From assembly GCF_001187785.1 (NCBI RefSeq), contig NZ_CP012154.1, positions 2,164,501 to 2,228,500 on the forward strand: a stretch of 64,000 nt of DNA, read 5' to 3'. This document shows positions 8,613-18,571 of this stretch, piece after piece. Below the pieces are notes generated by a model. That model ran no database searches. It worked only from the letters and a program-made list of their open reading frames with translations, and was not told the DNA's origin. The stretch comes from Wenzhouxiangella marina (GTDB lineage: Bacteria; Pseudomonadota; Gammaproteobacteria; Xanthomonadales; Wenzhouxiangellaceae). Position 1 is the first letter of the stretch, and each line of letters begins with the position of its first letter. The translations under genes were made by a program, and so were the position numbers.

Positions 8613-10424
8613 CTACAGTTTGCGAAGCGCTTCGGTAATCCGGTCCGCCAGCGCCTGACTGATCCCCGGCAGTCGCGCGAGCTCATCAGGACCCGCCTTC
8701 TTCAGTCCCTTCAGGCCGCCGAAGTGCTTCAGCAAGGCCTGCCGACGCTTCGGGCCGATGCCCGGAATCTGCTCCAGCGGTGAGGACTGGGCTCGCTTCT
8801 GCCGCCGGCGGCGATGCCCCGTGATGGCGAATCGATGGGCCTCATCGCGGATCTGCTGGATCAGATGCGAGGCCGGGTGATGCGGGCCGGGGCGAACTTC
8901 CCGATCGCCCAGCACGAAGGTCTCGTAGCCGGCCTTGCGCGCCGGCCCCTTGGCCACGCCCATCACCGGGATCGCCTCCAGTCCCAGATCCGCCAGCACC
9001 TCGCGTGCCCGATTGGCCTGGCCCTTGCCGCCATCGATCACGATCAGATCCGGAACGCTGGCCTGCTCTTCAACGAGGCGGCGATAGCGGCGACGCAGCA
9101 CCTGATCCATCGCCGCATAGTCGTCACCGGGCGTGATCCCCTCGATGTTGTAGTGGCGATAGTTCTTCTTCATGGCGCCTTCCGGCCCGAACACCACGCA
9201 GGAGGCCACCGTTTCGGTCCCCGAGATGTGGCTGATATCGAAACACTCCAGATGCTCCGGCGGCGCCGGCAGGTCGATCAACTCGGCAAGCTCACTCAGG
9301 CCCCGCCCGACCTGATCGCGCTCGGCAAGGCGCCGACGCAGCGCATCTTCGGCATTGGTCGCTGCCAGCGCCAGCCACTGTGCACGCTGACCTCGCACCC
9401 GCCAACGGATCGAGACGGGGCCCTCCCGTCGAGCGCTGAGCGCCTCCTTCCAGAGTTCGGCCTGCTCGGGTTCCTCCGACGCCAGAATCTCGGCGGGCGG
9501 CCGACGGTCGGCGTAGTACTGGCCAAGAAAGGCGCCGAACACTTCGGCCGAGCGCTCCTCACCACCCAGGTTGCCGGGGAAGAAGGTCCGCGCGCCCACG
9601 TTTCGCCCATGGCGGAACTCCACGACCTGTACCGCTGCCCGACCGCTGGCGCAGTGCAGCGCGATCACGTCGAGCTCTTCGGCGCCGTCGGTCACGTACT
9701 GGTTGGAACGAACCCGCTGCAGGGACTCGATGTGGTCCCGCAGGCTGGCCGCCTTCTCGAATTCCAGCGCTGCGCTGGCCGCCTGCATGCGCTCGGTCAG
9801 GTGCTCGATGACCTCCTCGTTGCGCCCTTTGAGCAGCTGTGCCGCCGCCTCCACGTCGCGGGCATAGTCCGCCTCGCTGATGTAGCCCACGCAGGGCGCC
9901 GAACAACGATTGATCTGGTACTGGAGACAGGGCCGGGTGCGGTTCTCGAACACGCTGTCGCGGCACTGGCGAAGCCCCATCAGTCGATAGATCTGGTTGA
10001 GCGATTCCCGCACGGCACCGGCACTGGAATACGGGCCGAAATAGCGCCCGGGCGCCGACCGATTGCCACGATAGAAGCCGATACGCGGATAACGGTGACT
10101 GGTGTCGATCCGGATCCACGGGTAGCTCTTGTCGTCACGAAGATTGATGTTGAAGCGCGGCTTGTGCGCCTTGATCCACTCGTTCTCGAGCAGCAGGGCC
10201 TCGGCTTCCGTGCGGGTCAGGCTGACCTCGATGGCGGCGATCCGACGGACCATGAGATTGATGCGCGCGCCCTTGTCCCGGCGATCGAAATAGCTCCCGA
10301 CACGCCGCCTCAGATTGCGCGCCTTGCCGACATAGAGCACCTTGCCCTCGGCGTCGCGCATCACGTACACGCCCGGCCCGGTCGAGAGGCTGCGGGCAAA
10401 GGCTCGCCCGTCGAATTCGCTCAT
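8613..10424 (-). CDS. uvrC: UvrABC excinuclease subunit C
   Basis: 603-aa dual endonuclease of nucleotide excision repair. The N-terminal GIY-YIG domain (GVYVMRDAEGKVLYVGKA) makes the 3' incision. A UVR motif (residues about 205-235) binds UvrB, then comes the RNase H-like domain (ECFDISHISGTETVASCVVF) for the 5' incision. The C-terminal double helix-hairpin-helix has IPGIGPKRRQALLKHFGG. It overlaps the preceding phosphatase gene by 4 bp. Confidence 0.97.
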   Translation of the reverse strand: MSEFDGRAFARSLSTGPGVYVMRDAEGKVLYVGKARNLRRRVGSYFDRRDKGARINLMVRRIAAIEVSLTRTEAEALLLENEWIKAHKPRFNINLRDDKSYPWIRIDTSHRYPRIGFYRGNRSAPGRYFGPYSSAGAVRESLNQIYRLMGLRQCRDSVFENRTRPCLQYQINRCSAPCVGYISEADYARDVEAAAQLLKGRNEEVIEHLTERMQAASAALEFEKAASLRDHIESLQRVRSNQYVTDGAEELDVIALHCASGRAAVQVVEFRHGRNVGARTFFPGNLGGEERSAEVFGAFLGQYYADRRPPAEILASEEPEQAELWKEALSARREGPVSIRWRVRGQRAQWLALAATNAEDALRRRLAERDQVGRGLSELAELIDLPAPPEHLECFDISHISGTETVASCVVFGPEGAMKKNYRHYNIEGITPGDDYAAMDQVLRRRYRRLVEEQASVPDLIVIDGGKGQANRAREVLADLGLEAIPVMGVAKGPARKAGYETFVLGDREVRPGPHHPASHLIQQIRDEAHRFAITGHRRRRQKRAQSSPLEQIPGIGPKRRQALLKHFGGLKGLKKAGPDELARLPGISQALADRITEALRKL

Positions 10425-10888
10425 CGCCCCTCGCGTTGCAGCGCTTCGATCAGGCGGTCGGCCGCTGTCTCGAGCATGTCGAGAACGCGCTCGAAGCCCT
10501 CCGGGCCACCGTAGTAGGGATCGGGGACTTCCTCGATGCCATAGTCGGGCGCCAGATCCATCAGCAGGCCGACCCGTGTCTCGAAGCCTGCAGGCGCCCG
10601 AGCCAGCAGGTCTTCGAGATTGGAGCGATCCATCGCGAAGATCCGATCGAAGCGCTCGAAATCCTCGATCAGGACCTGGCGGGCCCGCTCGGCGGAAATG
10701 TCGATGCCCCAGCGCTGCGCATGCTCGATGGCCCGCGGGTCGGGCGGGCGACCCTCGTGATAGCCGATCGTGCCGGCCGAGTCGGTCTCGATGCTCAATC
10801 CCGCCGCAGCAAACTTGTAGTCGAAAACCGCCTTCGCAGTCGGGCTTCTACAGATGTTCCCAAGGCAGACAAAAAGTATGCTTTTCAT
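10421..10888 (-). CDS. Low molecular weight protein-tyrosine phosphatase
   Basis: 155-aa phosphatase with the P-loop CLGNICRSP close to the N-terminus (nucleophile Cys, Arg) and the general-acid DPYYGG loop near the C-terminus. Such enzymes act on phosphotyrosine proteins, often the autokinases that control polysaccharide export. It sits between kdsB and uvrC on the same strand, as in several gammaproteobacteria. The substrate is unknown. Confidence 0.9.
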   Translation of the reverse strand: MKSILFVCLGNICRSPTAKAVFDYKFAAAGLSIETDSAGTIGYHEGRPPDPRAIEHAQRWGIDISAERARQVLIEDFERFDRIFAMDRSNLEDLLARAPAGFETRVGLLMDLAPDYGIEEVPDPYYGGPEGFERVLDMLETAADRLIEALQREGR

Positions 10889-10918
10889 GGTGTTGAAAAT
10901 CTTTTCTAAAGCTGAATA

Positions 10919-11671
10919 TCAGACCGAAGCCTGGCTCAGGCTGGCGCGGAACCGGGCCAGATCCTCGGGCGTGTCGATCCCGACCGGGATCGGCGCGGCG
11001 GCTTCGGCCGTTGCGATCCACCAGCCGGCCTGCAGCGCCCGAAGCTGCTCCAGCGACTCGAGCTGCTCGAGCGGGCTGGCGGCCAGCGTCCGCCAGGCTG
11101 CCAGGGCACCCGCCCGATAGGCGTACAGGCCGACATGGCGCCGGCCCTGTGCTCGTGGCCAGCCGCCCTCGCGCGGATGCGGGACCGACGCCCGGGAGAA
11201 GTACAGGGCCCGACCGGCATGGTCCGCGACCAGTTTGACCACGTTCGGATCGCGCCATTCCGCCTCCACCTCGATCCCGCTCCAGAGGGTGGCCATCTGC
11301 GCCTCCGGTTGCTCGGCCAGCAGCTCGGCCACCTGGATCAGGCAGGCGATCGGCATCGCCGGCTCGTCGCCCTGCAAGTTGACCACGATATCCCCAGCGT
11401 CGAAGCCAAGCACGGAAACGGCTTCGGCGAGTCGGTCCGTGCCGGAACGATGATGCGCCGAGGTCATGACCACGTCCCCGCCATCGGCAAGCACCCGATC
11501 GGCAACGGCCTCGGAGTCGGTGGCCACGTGCACGGAGACCGCACCACTGGCTCGCGCCCGATCCAGCACGTGCAGGATCAGCGGTCGACCAGCGACCTCG
11601 GCGAGCACCTTGTCGGGCAGGCGACTGGAGGCACGTCGGGCCGGAATCAGGACCCGGAATGGCGGACTCAT
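10919..11671 (-). CDS. kdsB: 3-deoxy-manno-octulosonate cytidylyltransferase
   Basis: 250-aa enzyme activating Kdo as CMP-Kdo for lipopolysaccharide inner core. The N-terminal nucleotide-binding motif IPARRASSRLPDKVL, the VATDSEAVAD element, TSAHHRSGTDRLAEA and NLQGDEP are all characteristic. Its start overlaps the lpxK stop by 4 bp, making an exbB-exbD-msbA-lpxK-kdsB envelope operon. Confidence 0.95.
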   Translation of the reverse strand: MSPPFRVLIPARRASSRLPDKVLAEVAGRPLILHVLDRARASGAVSVHVATDSEAVADRVLADGGDVVMTSAHHRSGTDRLAEAVSVLGFDAGDIVVNLQGDEPAMPIACLIQVAELLAEQPEAQMATLWSGIEVEAEWRDPNVVKLVADHAGRALYFSRASVPHPREGGWPRAQGRRHVGLYAYRAGALAAWRTLAASPLEQLESLEQLRALQAGWWIATAEAAAPIPVGIDTPEDLARFRASLSQASV

Positions 11672-12648
11672 GCAAATTCCTCGATGTGCGATTCGATTCG
11701 TTGATACACGCTCTCGGGCAGTGCTGCAAGCACCTCGAGCACACGCAGCGGCAGCCCCAGCATACCGGCCTCGATGCGGACCGCGTCCTTGGCCGTGGTG
11801 ATCACCGGACGGTCCAGGCCCGCGAAATCCCTGGCCAGGAAGCGATGGTGATCGGGAAAGGCGTGCAAGCGGACCTTCAGCCCGAGCCGCTCGAGGGTAT
11901 CGGCAAAGCCTTCAGGGTTGGCGATGCCACAGACCGCGTCGACCTCACGCCCACGCCAGGCTTCCAGGGGCTCGGTCAGCGAGCCGTCGAGATCCCGGAA
12001 GCCGATCGCCTCGAGCTCGAAATGCTCGGCGCCAGGCAGGCTGAAGCCAGCGCCCTTGACCAGCAGCAAATCCACCGACGCCAGCCTGGAGCGCGGCTGG
12101 CGCAGCGGCCCGGCCGGCAGCAGATGACCATTGCCCAGACCCCGATGCCCATCGAACAGGCAGATCTCGAAGCTCCTCGCCAGGGCCTGGTGCTGCAGCC
12201 CGTCGTCCGAGATCACGACCTCCGCTGCACTGTCCTCGATCGCGGCCTGGAGTGCCCGTGAGCGCTCCGGATCGACCCAGACCGGCACCCCGGCCTCCCG
12301 CGCGATCAGCAGGGCTTCGTCACCGGCCTCGGCAATTGCAGTCTCGGGCCCGACGGCCAGGGGATAGTTGTCCGAATGGCCGCCATAGCCCCGGCTGATG
12401 ATCGCCACCCGATAGCGCGCCGCCAGGCGGCGAGCCAGGGCGATCACGGTCGGCGTCTTGCCGGCACCGCCGACGCAGAGATTGCCGACCACGATCACCG
12501 GCACCGGCGGTCGGCCCGAAGGCCGATGGAAGCGCTGCTTAGCGAAGCGCCGGTAGAGCCGTTCGAGGGCCCGATAGGCAAGCCCCGGCGTCTGCGTTTC
12601 GTACCAGAGCCGATTGGCGTGGCGCTCCAGACGGGCGCGCCAGCTCAT
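11668..12648 (-). CDS. lpxK: Tetraacyldisaccharide 4'-kinase
   Basis: 326-aa lipid A kinase phosphorylating the 4' position at the inner membrane. The P-loop is VGNLCVGGAGKTPTV, followed by ISRGYGG and the ISDDGLQHQAL motif. The start ATG of MSWRARLERHANRLWYE overlaps the msbA stop (ATGA). Length is typical. Confidence 0.95.
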   Translation of the reverse strand: MSWRARLERHANRLWYETQTPGLAYRALERLYRRFAKQRFHRPSGRPPVPVIVVGNLCVGGAGKTPTVIALARRLAARYRVAIISRGYGGHSDNYPLAVGPETAIAEAGDEALLIAREAGVPVWVDPERSRALQAAIEDSAAEVVISDDGLQHQALARSFEICLFDGHRGLGNGHLLPAGPLRQPRSRLASVDLLLVKGAGFSLPGAEHFELEAIGFRDLDGSLTEPLEAWRGREVDAVCGIANPEGFADTLERLGLKVRLHAFPDHHRFLARDFAGLDRPVITTAKDAVRIEAGMLGLPLRVLEVLAALPESVYQRIESHIEEFA

Positions 12649-14396
12649 TGCTCCGCGTCCTGGAACTGCAGGCGATGGAGGTAGTGATACAGGCCTTCGG
12701 GCCGGGCGAGCAGTTCCTCGTGGCTGCCCTGCTCCACGATCCGCCCCTGATCGAGCACCACGACCCGATCGGCACGCTTGACCGTGGCCAGGCGATGGGC
12801 GATGACCAGGGAGGTCCGATTGGCCATCAGGGCTTCCAGGGCCTGCTGCACCTTGCGCTCGGATTCGGCATCCAGCGCGGAGGTGGCCTCGTCGAGCACC
12901 AGGATCGGCGCGTCCTTCAACAGCGCACGCGCGATGGCAAGACGCTGACGCTGGCCGCCGGACAGCAGGCTGCCGTCTTCTCCGATGGGCGTGTCGAAGC
13001 CCTGCGGCAGGCGCTCGATGAACTCCAGCGCGTGAGCCTGACGCGCCGCCTCGACGATCTGCTCGTGACTCACTTCGGCCAGCGCACCATAGGCGATATT
13101 GCCGGCCACCGTATCGTTGAACAGCACCACGTCCTGGCTGACCAGAGCAATCTGGCGGCGCAGGGCATCCAGCCTGAAATCCGTGAGCGGCAGCCCATCG
13201 ATCCGGATCGATCCGCGCTGGGGTGCATAGAAGCGCGGCAGCAGGCGCACCAGGGTGCTCTTGCCGGAACCGGAGCGCCCGACCAGGGCCGTGACGCTGC
13301 CTGGCTCGAGCTTCAGATCGATATCGGACAGCACCCACTCGTCGCTGTCCGGGTAATGGAAGCCGACGCCCTCGAACTCGATCGCGCCCCGCACGCGGCC
13401 CGGGTCCTGCGTGCCTGGATCGGGCTCGGCAGGCGTATCCAGGACCTGAAAGATACTGTCGGCGGCGGCCAGGCCCTTTTCGATGACCACGTGCATACGG
13501 GTCAGGCGCTTCAGGGGCGGGATGCAGGCGACCATCGCCGCCAGCACGGACATGAAGATGCCCGCGGTGACCTCGGCCTGCATGTACTCGCTCGCCGCGA
13601 TCACCAGCAGGACGATCACGGCCAGGCCTGCGGCCAGCTGGATCATCGAGGAGGACAGGAGCTGGGTGCCGCTCAGGCGAAGATGCAGACGACGATTGTC
13701 CGCGTTGATCCGCTCGAAGGCCTCACGCTCATGCGCCTGACCGCCGAAGATCCGGATCACCTCGTGGCCATTGACGGCCTCCTCGGTCACATGGGTCACA
13801 TCACCCATGGAGTCCTGGATGCGCCCGGAGATCTTCCTGAAGCGCCGACTGATCACCGTCACGACCAGGCCGATCACCGGCACCAGGAGCAGCATGGCCA
13901 GGGTCAGCCGCCAGCTCTGGATGAGCATCACGGTCACCAGGGCCAGCACGGTGAACAGATCGCGCAGAGACCCGATCAGCGCTGTCGTGGCCGCCTGGGC
14001 CACCTGCTCGGCGTTGTAGGTCAGCCGCGAGATCATCTGCCCCGACGACTCGCGGTCGAAGTTCTCGGCCGGCAGATCGAGGTAGCGAGCGAACAGCTCG
14101 CGTCGCAGATCGGCAATCAGGGTCCGTCCGACCCACTCCATGCCGAACACGCCACCGAAATTGCCGATGATCCGGACCACGACGGACAGCAAGACAAGCG
14201 CCGGCAGCCACCAGCCGAAGCTCGGGTCCGGGTTGACGATCGTGTTGTCGACCAGCGGTCGCAGCAGATAGAAGAACAGCCCCTGCCCGGCCGCGTCGAG
14301 GGCCACGGCGAACACGGCCAGAGCGAAGATGAGCCGCTGGCGCGCGAGGTAGGACAGCAGACGCCGGTAGGTGCCCGGGCCGGACACGGCGCTCAC
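12645..14396 (-). CDS. msbA: Lipid A export ATP-binding/permease MsbA
   Basis: 583-aa ABC half-transporter flipping lipid A-core across the inner membrane. Six transmembrane helices occupy about residues 1-320. The ATPase domain has Walker A GRSGSGKST, signature LSGGQRQRLAIARAL and Walker B ILVLDEATSALD. It overlaps lpxK and exbD by 4 bp each, so translation of the cluster is coupled. Confidence 0.95.
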   Translation of the reverse strand: MSAVSGPGTYRRLLSYLARQRLIFALAVFAVALDAAGQGLFFYLLRPLVDNTIVNPDPSFGWWLPALVLLSVVVRIIGNFGGVFGMEWVGRTLIADLRRELFARYLDLPAENFDRESSGQMISRLTYNAEQVAQAATTALIGSLRDLFTVLALVTVMLIQSWRLTLAMLLLVPVIGLVVTVISRRFRKISGRIQDSMGDVTHVTEEAVNGHEVIRIFGGQAHEREAFERINADNRRLHLRLSGTQLLSSSMIQLAAGLAVIVLLVIAASEYMQAEVTAGIFMSVLAAMVACIPPLKRLTRMHVVIEKGLAAADSIFQVLDTPAEPDPGTQDPGRVRGAIEFEGVGFHYPDSDEWVLSDIDLKLEPGSVTALVGRSGSGKSTLVRLLPRFYAPQRGSIRIDGLPLTDFRLDALRRQIALVSQDVVLFNDTVAGNIAYGALAEVSHEQIVEAARQAHALEFIERLPQGFDTPIGEDGSLLSGGQRQRLAIARALLKDAPILVLDEATSALDAESERKVQQALEALMANRTSLVIAHRLATVKRADRVVVLDQGRIVEQGSHEELLARPEGLYHYLHRLQFQDAEQ

Positions 14397-14818
14397 GAAT
14401 CGGGCCCGGACTCATCCACGGCCGCGATGGTCAGGCGCTCGATGCCTTCGGCCGCTGCCGCATCCATGGCACGCACGACCAGACGGTGCGCCGCCTCGGC
14501 GTCGGCGCGGATGACCAGGGTGGCTTCGGGCTCGCGCTCGAAGGCGGCGGCGATCGCCGCCTGGATGGTCGCCCGGCGATCATCGGCCAGCTGCTCCTCA
14601 TCGATGAACAGGCGCCCGTCATCGGTGACGACCAGTTCGATGAGCCGCGGCAGATTCTCGCTCTGCGCCGTGCTCGCCTCGGGCAGCTGCAGGCTGATCA
14701 GGGACTGGCGCTCGAAGGTCGTCGAGACCATGAAGAAGATGAGCAACAGGAACACGACGTCGATCAGGGACGTCAGATTGATTTCCGGCTCCTCGCGCTC
14801 TTCGTCGTAGAGTTTCAT
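14393..14818 (-). CDS. exbD: Biopolymer transport protein ExbD
   Basis: 141-aa protein with a short cytoplasmic N-terminus, one transmembrane helix and a periplasmic domain. The helix contains the essential Asp in NLTSLIDVVFLLLIFFMV. With ExbB it forms the proton-driven motor that energises TonB. The start is the ATG of MKLYDEEREEPEINL, which puts the helix at the normal distance. It is the second gene of the exbB-exbD-msbA-lpxK-kdsB row. The only TonB visible here is encoded near 64 kb. Confidence 0.93.
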   Translation of the reverse strand: MKLYDEEREEPEINLTSLIDVVFLLLIFFMVSTTFERQSLISLQLPEASTAQSENLPRLIELVVTDDGRLFIDEEQLADDRRATIQAAIAAAFEREPEATLVIRADAEAAHRLVVRAMDAAAAEGIERLTIAAVDESGPDS

Positions 14819-14850
14819 GCCTGCTTCATCCGCCTGCTCGTTGCCTGGCC

Positions 14851-15474
14851 TCAGGCCTGCCGACGCCGGCGCCCTCCCTGCTCGATGGTGTGGATCAGGG
14901 TCAACGCCTCCTGTTCCATCTGCAGGACATAGGCACGCACGAGGCCACGGAAGTAACGATAGAAGAAATACGCCGGGATCGCCACGGTCAGCCCCGCCGC
15001 GGTGGTGATGAGGGCTTCCGAAATGCCGCCGGCCAGTTCGTTGGGATCGCCGACGCCTTCGACCATGATGGCGCTGAAGACTTTGATCATGCCGACCACC
15101 GTACCGAGCAGACCCAGCAGGGGCGACATGCCGGCAATCGTTCCGAGGGTGTTCAGGAATCGCTCGAGCTCGTGAACGACATGGCGACCGGTATCTTCGA
15201 CCGCTTCCTTGATGATTTCCCGACCTCGATCCCGATTGTCCAGGGCGGCGGCCAGGACCTGGCCCAGCGGTGACGAGCGTCGAAGCTGTTCGATGTGCTT
15301 GGCGTCCAGCTCGTGCTGCTGGGACCACTGCTTGACCTGTCCGGGCACCGCAGCGGGCATGACCCGGCTGGAGCGCAGCGCCAGGAAACGTTCGATGATG
15401 ATGGCCACGGCAATCACCGAACACAGGAGGATCGGCAGCATGAGCCAGCCGCCGGCAAGCATGATCTCGAGCAT
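14851..15474 (-). CDS. exbB: MotA/TolQ/ExbB proton channel protein
   Basis: 207-aa inner membrane protein with three transmembrane helices: one N-terminal (WLMLPILLCSVIAVAIIIERFL) and two in the conserved channel domain (TIAGMSPLLGLLGTVVGMIKVF and ALITTAAGLTVAIPAYFFY). The TolQ/ExbB Thr residues in those helices are present. It heads the envelope operon. A TTATCAT -10-like sequence lies about 60 bp upstream. Confidence 0.92.
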   Translation of the reverse strand: MLEIMLAGGWLMLPILLCSVIAVAIIIERFLALRSSRVMPAAVPGQVKQWSQQHELDAKHIEQLRRSSPLGQVLAAALDNRDRGREIIKEAVEDTGRHVVHELERFLNTLGTIAGMSPLLGLLGTVVGMIKVFSAIMVEGVGDPNELAGGISEALITTAAGLTVAIPAYFFYRYFRGLVRAYVLQMEQEALTLIHTIEQGGRRRRQA

Positions 15475-15558
15475 GGGCCTGTCTGGAGTCCTTCGGTCTG
15501 CGAATGCGAACGAGGCCGAATGATAACGGGTTTCCGAGCGGCTCGCGTTTGCAGCGCG

Positions 15559-17874
15559 TTAAGGCGACTCGAGCCAGGCCGACTCCACGGCCCCTGGGCA
15601 ATCGGGATCGCGATTCCAGAAACGCAGGGAACGGCCTCGGGCGCTTTCGACTCGGGGCGCCTGGCCGGGCCGCAGATGGACCGTCAGGGCGCCACAGCGG
15701 GCCGTGCTCTGCCATGCGACTTCAGTACTTTGAAGTCGCTCCAGGGTTTCGGGATGCGGCCGACCCCAACGATCCGAGCGCGCCACCGAGATCAGGGCCA
15801 GCGCCGGCTGGACCGCCTGCAACCAGGCGGCGCTGCTGCCTCGACGATGCCCCGAATCGCTCAGCAGCAATACCTCGGCCTCGACGGTGCGTGGCGCATC
15901 GATCAGACGTGACTCGACCTGCGCATCGATCGCCCCGGGCAACAGCACGGCGCCTCCCGGCCCTTCGATCCGCAGCACGCAGGAGCTGTTGTGACCCAGA
16001 TCGGGCAGCCCCGGGCCGGGATGAAGGAATTCGAAGCGATAGGCGCCGGACGTCCAGCCTTCACCGGCCAGGCAGGGCCGCCCCAGGTCCGCGGAGGGTG
16101 AATAGCGCCCTGCCTCGGACACGGCATCGAGGACCGATCCCAGGCCGCCGCTGCTGCTGCGGTGCGGGCGCGACAGCACCAGGCGATCCAGACCGGCCGA
16201 GGACTGGCCAGCGAGCATCGCCGGCAGCAGTCCTCCGATCGCATCCCTGCCCTCGCCATCGCCCGGCCCGGTGTCGTACAGCAGCCACTCCTCGGCGGTC
16301 CCGACCAGCACCGCCTGGGCGCTGCCCAGGTCGAACAGATGAAGCCGCAACTCCCCCGGCTGCAAGGGCTCGGCCGACTTCGGCCAGAGCACCGGGGCGA
16401 TGAGGCACAGTCCCAGCCAGCGTCCCGGCCAGCCCCTGGGGGCCAGCAACCACATGGAGCCGACGAAAGCGAGCACCACGGCCAGCAGCCCCGCCCCGGG
16501 TCGTGCCGCGATGGCGGCCTCGAAGCCGGTCAGCCAGGCAAGGTAGGAAAGCAGAAGCTCCAGGCCCGTTTCGGCCAGTCCGAGCGCCCAGTCTGCGGGC
16601 AGATCGATCGCGATGAGTGCCAGCGCCACCAGCAGTGACGGCAGGATCCAGAGCCCGACGAGCGGGATCGCGATGAGATTGGCCGGCAGCCCGATCAGGG
16701 AAACCTGCTCGAACAGGCCAGCGTTGAAGGCCAGCAAGCCGACTCCGATGACCAGCTGCGCGCGCAACAGGCCCAGCAGCCAGGCCGCGGCTCCAGTCTG
16801 GCTCGAAGATCGCCAGGCGAAGGCCCAGATCAGCACCGCCACGGCGGCGAAGCTGAGCCAGAAACCCGTGGCCAGCGGTGACAGGGGGTCGAGCAGCAGC
16901 ACGGCGGCAAAGGCGAGCAGCAGGGCATGTGCCGGGCGCAGGCCCCGACGGGCCAGATAGGCGCCGGCCACGACGCAGAGCATCAGCACGGCACGCTGGG
17001 TCGGCAGGCTCAGGCCGGCCAGCAGGGCATAGGACAAGGCCGCGAGGATCGCCAGCCCCAGGGCCAGTCGACGTCGATCCAGGCGGCGCCAGAGCAGGGT
17101 CAGGGGGCTCAGCAGCAAACCGCCCAGGAACGCCGCCAGGGCGGCGACCATCCCGACGTGCAAGCCCGAAATGGCCAGCAGGTGCGAGGTCCCGGTCTGG
17201 CGCAGCAGCTCCCGCGTCGGCGCATCCAGCCCGCTGCGGTCGGCCACGCTCAGGGCTCGCATCAGCGCGCCTTCCTGGAGGCCGGCGGTTTCGGCGGCGA
17301 TGACTTCACTGAGATACTGACGGCCACGGTTCACCAGGCCTGCCGGACCGTCCGCCCGAGCTTCGAGCTGACCGGAACGAACCCGTCCCAGGGCGCCCAC
17401 GCGCTCGGCAAGGAGGTGTCGACGACGATCGAAGCCGCCCGTATTCAGGCGCCCCTGCGGGGGTTCCAGCTGCACCTCGAGCTGCCAGCGCTGGCCCGGC
17501 TGGAGGTAACCCGGCGGTCGATACCAGCGAAGCTGGATCCTGGCCGGCCAGCGCTCGTCGTTTGACTGATCGGCGAGAAAATCGAACTCCAGGCTCTGAC
17601 CCCGCCAGCGCGGCAGACCCGTCACCTGCCCGCTGACCCGATGCTGCTCTCCGGTTCGTGACTCGGGCCACTCGGACTCGAGTTGCCAGTGCGCGTTCAG
17701 CACGAACCAGGCCGCGCCGAACAGGCCCAGCGCCGGCAGCCGGGTCGGCCGCCAGAAGACCAGGCCGATCAGGGGCAGCAGCAGCGCCAGGACCGCGCCC
17801 TGCCCCGGCAGTGAGGGAAGGAGCGCGGCCAGCACGACCCCGCTCGAAAAGGCCAGCAGGGGTTGCCAGCCCAC
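15559..17874 (-). CDS. comEC: ComEC/Rec2 DNA-uptake channel with degraded nuclease-like domain
   Basis: 771-aa membrane protein. An N-terminal OB-like DUF4131 region (about 20-170) precedes the multi-helix Competence domain with HLLAISGLHVGM (about 240-500). The C-terminal metallo-beta-lactamase-like domain (about 515-745) keeps its fold landmarks (LYDTGPG, NSSCVLRI, RWGRPH). It lacks the usual metal ligands: the SHxDxDH position reads SRPHRSSS (residues 568-575), TGDIE reads LPGAIDA and the HHGS position reads DSGH. ComEC transports single-stranded DNA during transformation; the C-terminal domain is presumed to degrade the other strand. Here channel function is plausible but hydrolysis is not. 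Start is GTG, 7 bp after lolD. Confidence 0.88.
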   Translation of the reverse strand: MGWQPLLAFSSGVVLAALLPSLPGQGAVLALLLPLIGLVFWRPTRLPALGLFGAAWFVLNAHWQLESEWPESRTGEQHRVSGQVTGLPRWRGQSLEFDFLADQSNDERWPARIQLRWYRPPGYLQPGQRWQLEVQLEPPQGRLNTGGFDRRRHLLAERVGALGRVRSGQLEARADGPAGLVNRGRQYLSEVIAAETAGLQEGALMRALSVADRSGLDAPTRELLRQTGTSHLLAISGLHVGMVAALAAFLGGLLLSPLTLLWRRLDRRRLALGLAILAALSYALLAGLSLPTQRAVLMLCVVAGAYLARRGLRPAHALLLAFAAVLLLDPLSPLATGFWLSFAAVAVLIWAFAWRSSSQTGAAAWLLGLLRAQLVIGVGLLAFNAGLFEQVSLIGLPANLIAIPLVGLWILPSLLVALALIAIDLPADWALGLAETGLELLLSYLAWLTGFEAAIAARPGAGLLAVVLAFVGSMWLLAPRGWPGRWLGLCLIAPVLWPKSAEPLQPGELRLHLFDLGSAQAVLVGTAEEWLLYDTGPGDGEGRDAIGGLLPAMLAGQSSAGLDRLVLSRPHRSSSGGLGSVLDAVSEAGRYSPSADLGRPCLAGEGWTSGAYRFEFLHPGPGLPDLGHNSSCVLRIEGPGGAVLLPGAIDAQVESRLIDAPRTVEAEVLLLSDSGHRRGSSAAWLQAVQPALALISVARSDRWGRPHPETLERLQSTEVAWQSTARCGALTVHLRPGQAPRVESARGRSLRFWNRDPDCPGAVESAWLESP

Positions 17875-17881
17875 GCCGCGC

Positions 17882-18571
17882 TCAGACGTCCTGCAGCAGG
17901 CCGCCGGTCATCTCGAGCCGGCGATCCATGCGCGCGGCCAGCTTGGGGTCATGGGTGACCAGCACGATCGAAGTCTGCAGCTCGGCGTTGAGCTCGAGCA
18001 TCAGGTCATAGATCTGACGAGCATTGGCCTCGTCCAGGTTGCCCGTGGGCTCATCACCCAGAACGCAGGCCGGGCGATTGATCAGGGCCCGCGCCACGGC
18101 GGCGCGCTGGCGCTCGCCGCCCGACAGCTCACCGGGCTTGTGCGTCAGCCGCTCGCCAAGGCCCACGCGCCCGAGCAGTTCGGCAGCCTTCGTCGCCGCC
18201 TCGGCGGCAGCGACGCCGCCGATCAGCAGCGGCATGGCCACGTTCTCGAGCGCCGTGAATTCGGGCAACAGATGATGGAACTGGTAGATGAAACCCAGCG
18301 AACGATTGCGGATGCGCGCCCGCCGGCGTTCGTCACCGACAGCGATGTTCTGACCGGCGATTTCCACCGTGCCGGCCGTCGGTCGATCCAGGCCGCCGAG
18401 TATCTGCAGCAGGGTGCTCTTGCCGACGCCGGAGGCACCGACGATGGCCACGCGTTCGCCCGGCGCCACGTCGAAATCGACGCCGCGCAGCACGTGCAGC
18501 TCGGTCTGTCCCTGGACGAAAGTGCGGGTCAGACCGCGGCAGCTGATGACGGGGACCGGAGAATCACTCAT
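17882..18571 (-). CDS. lolD: Lipoprotein-releasing system ATPase LolD
   Basis: 229-aa ABC ATPase powering release of outer-membrane lipoproteins to LolA. Walker A is GASGVGKST, the signature is [15 protein letters not shown], and Walker B ends in [26 protein letters not shown] is the Q-loop region typical of LolD. Its start overlaps the lolC-type gene by 8 bp. Confidence 0.95.
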   Translation of the reverse strand: MSDSPVPVISCRGLTRTFVQGQTELHVLRGVDFDVAPGERVAIVGASGVGKSTLLQILGGLDRPTAGTVEIAGQNIAVGDERRRARIRNRSLGFIYQFHHLLPEFTALENVAMPLLIGGVAAAEAATKAAELLGRVGLGERLTHKPGELSGGERQRAAVARALINRPACVLGDEPTGNLDEANARQIYDLMLELNAELQTSIVLVTHDPKLAARMDRRLEMTGGLLQDV

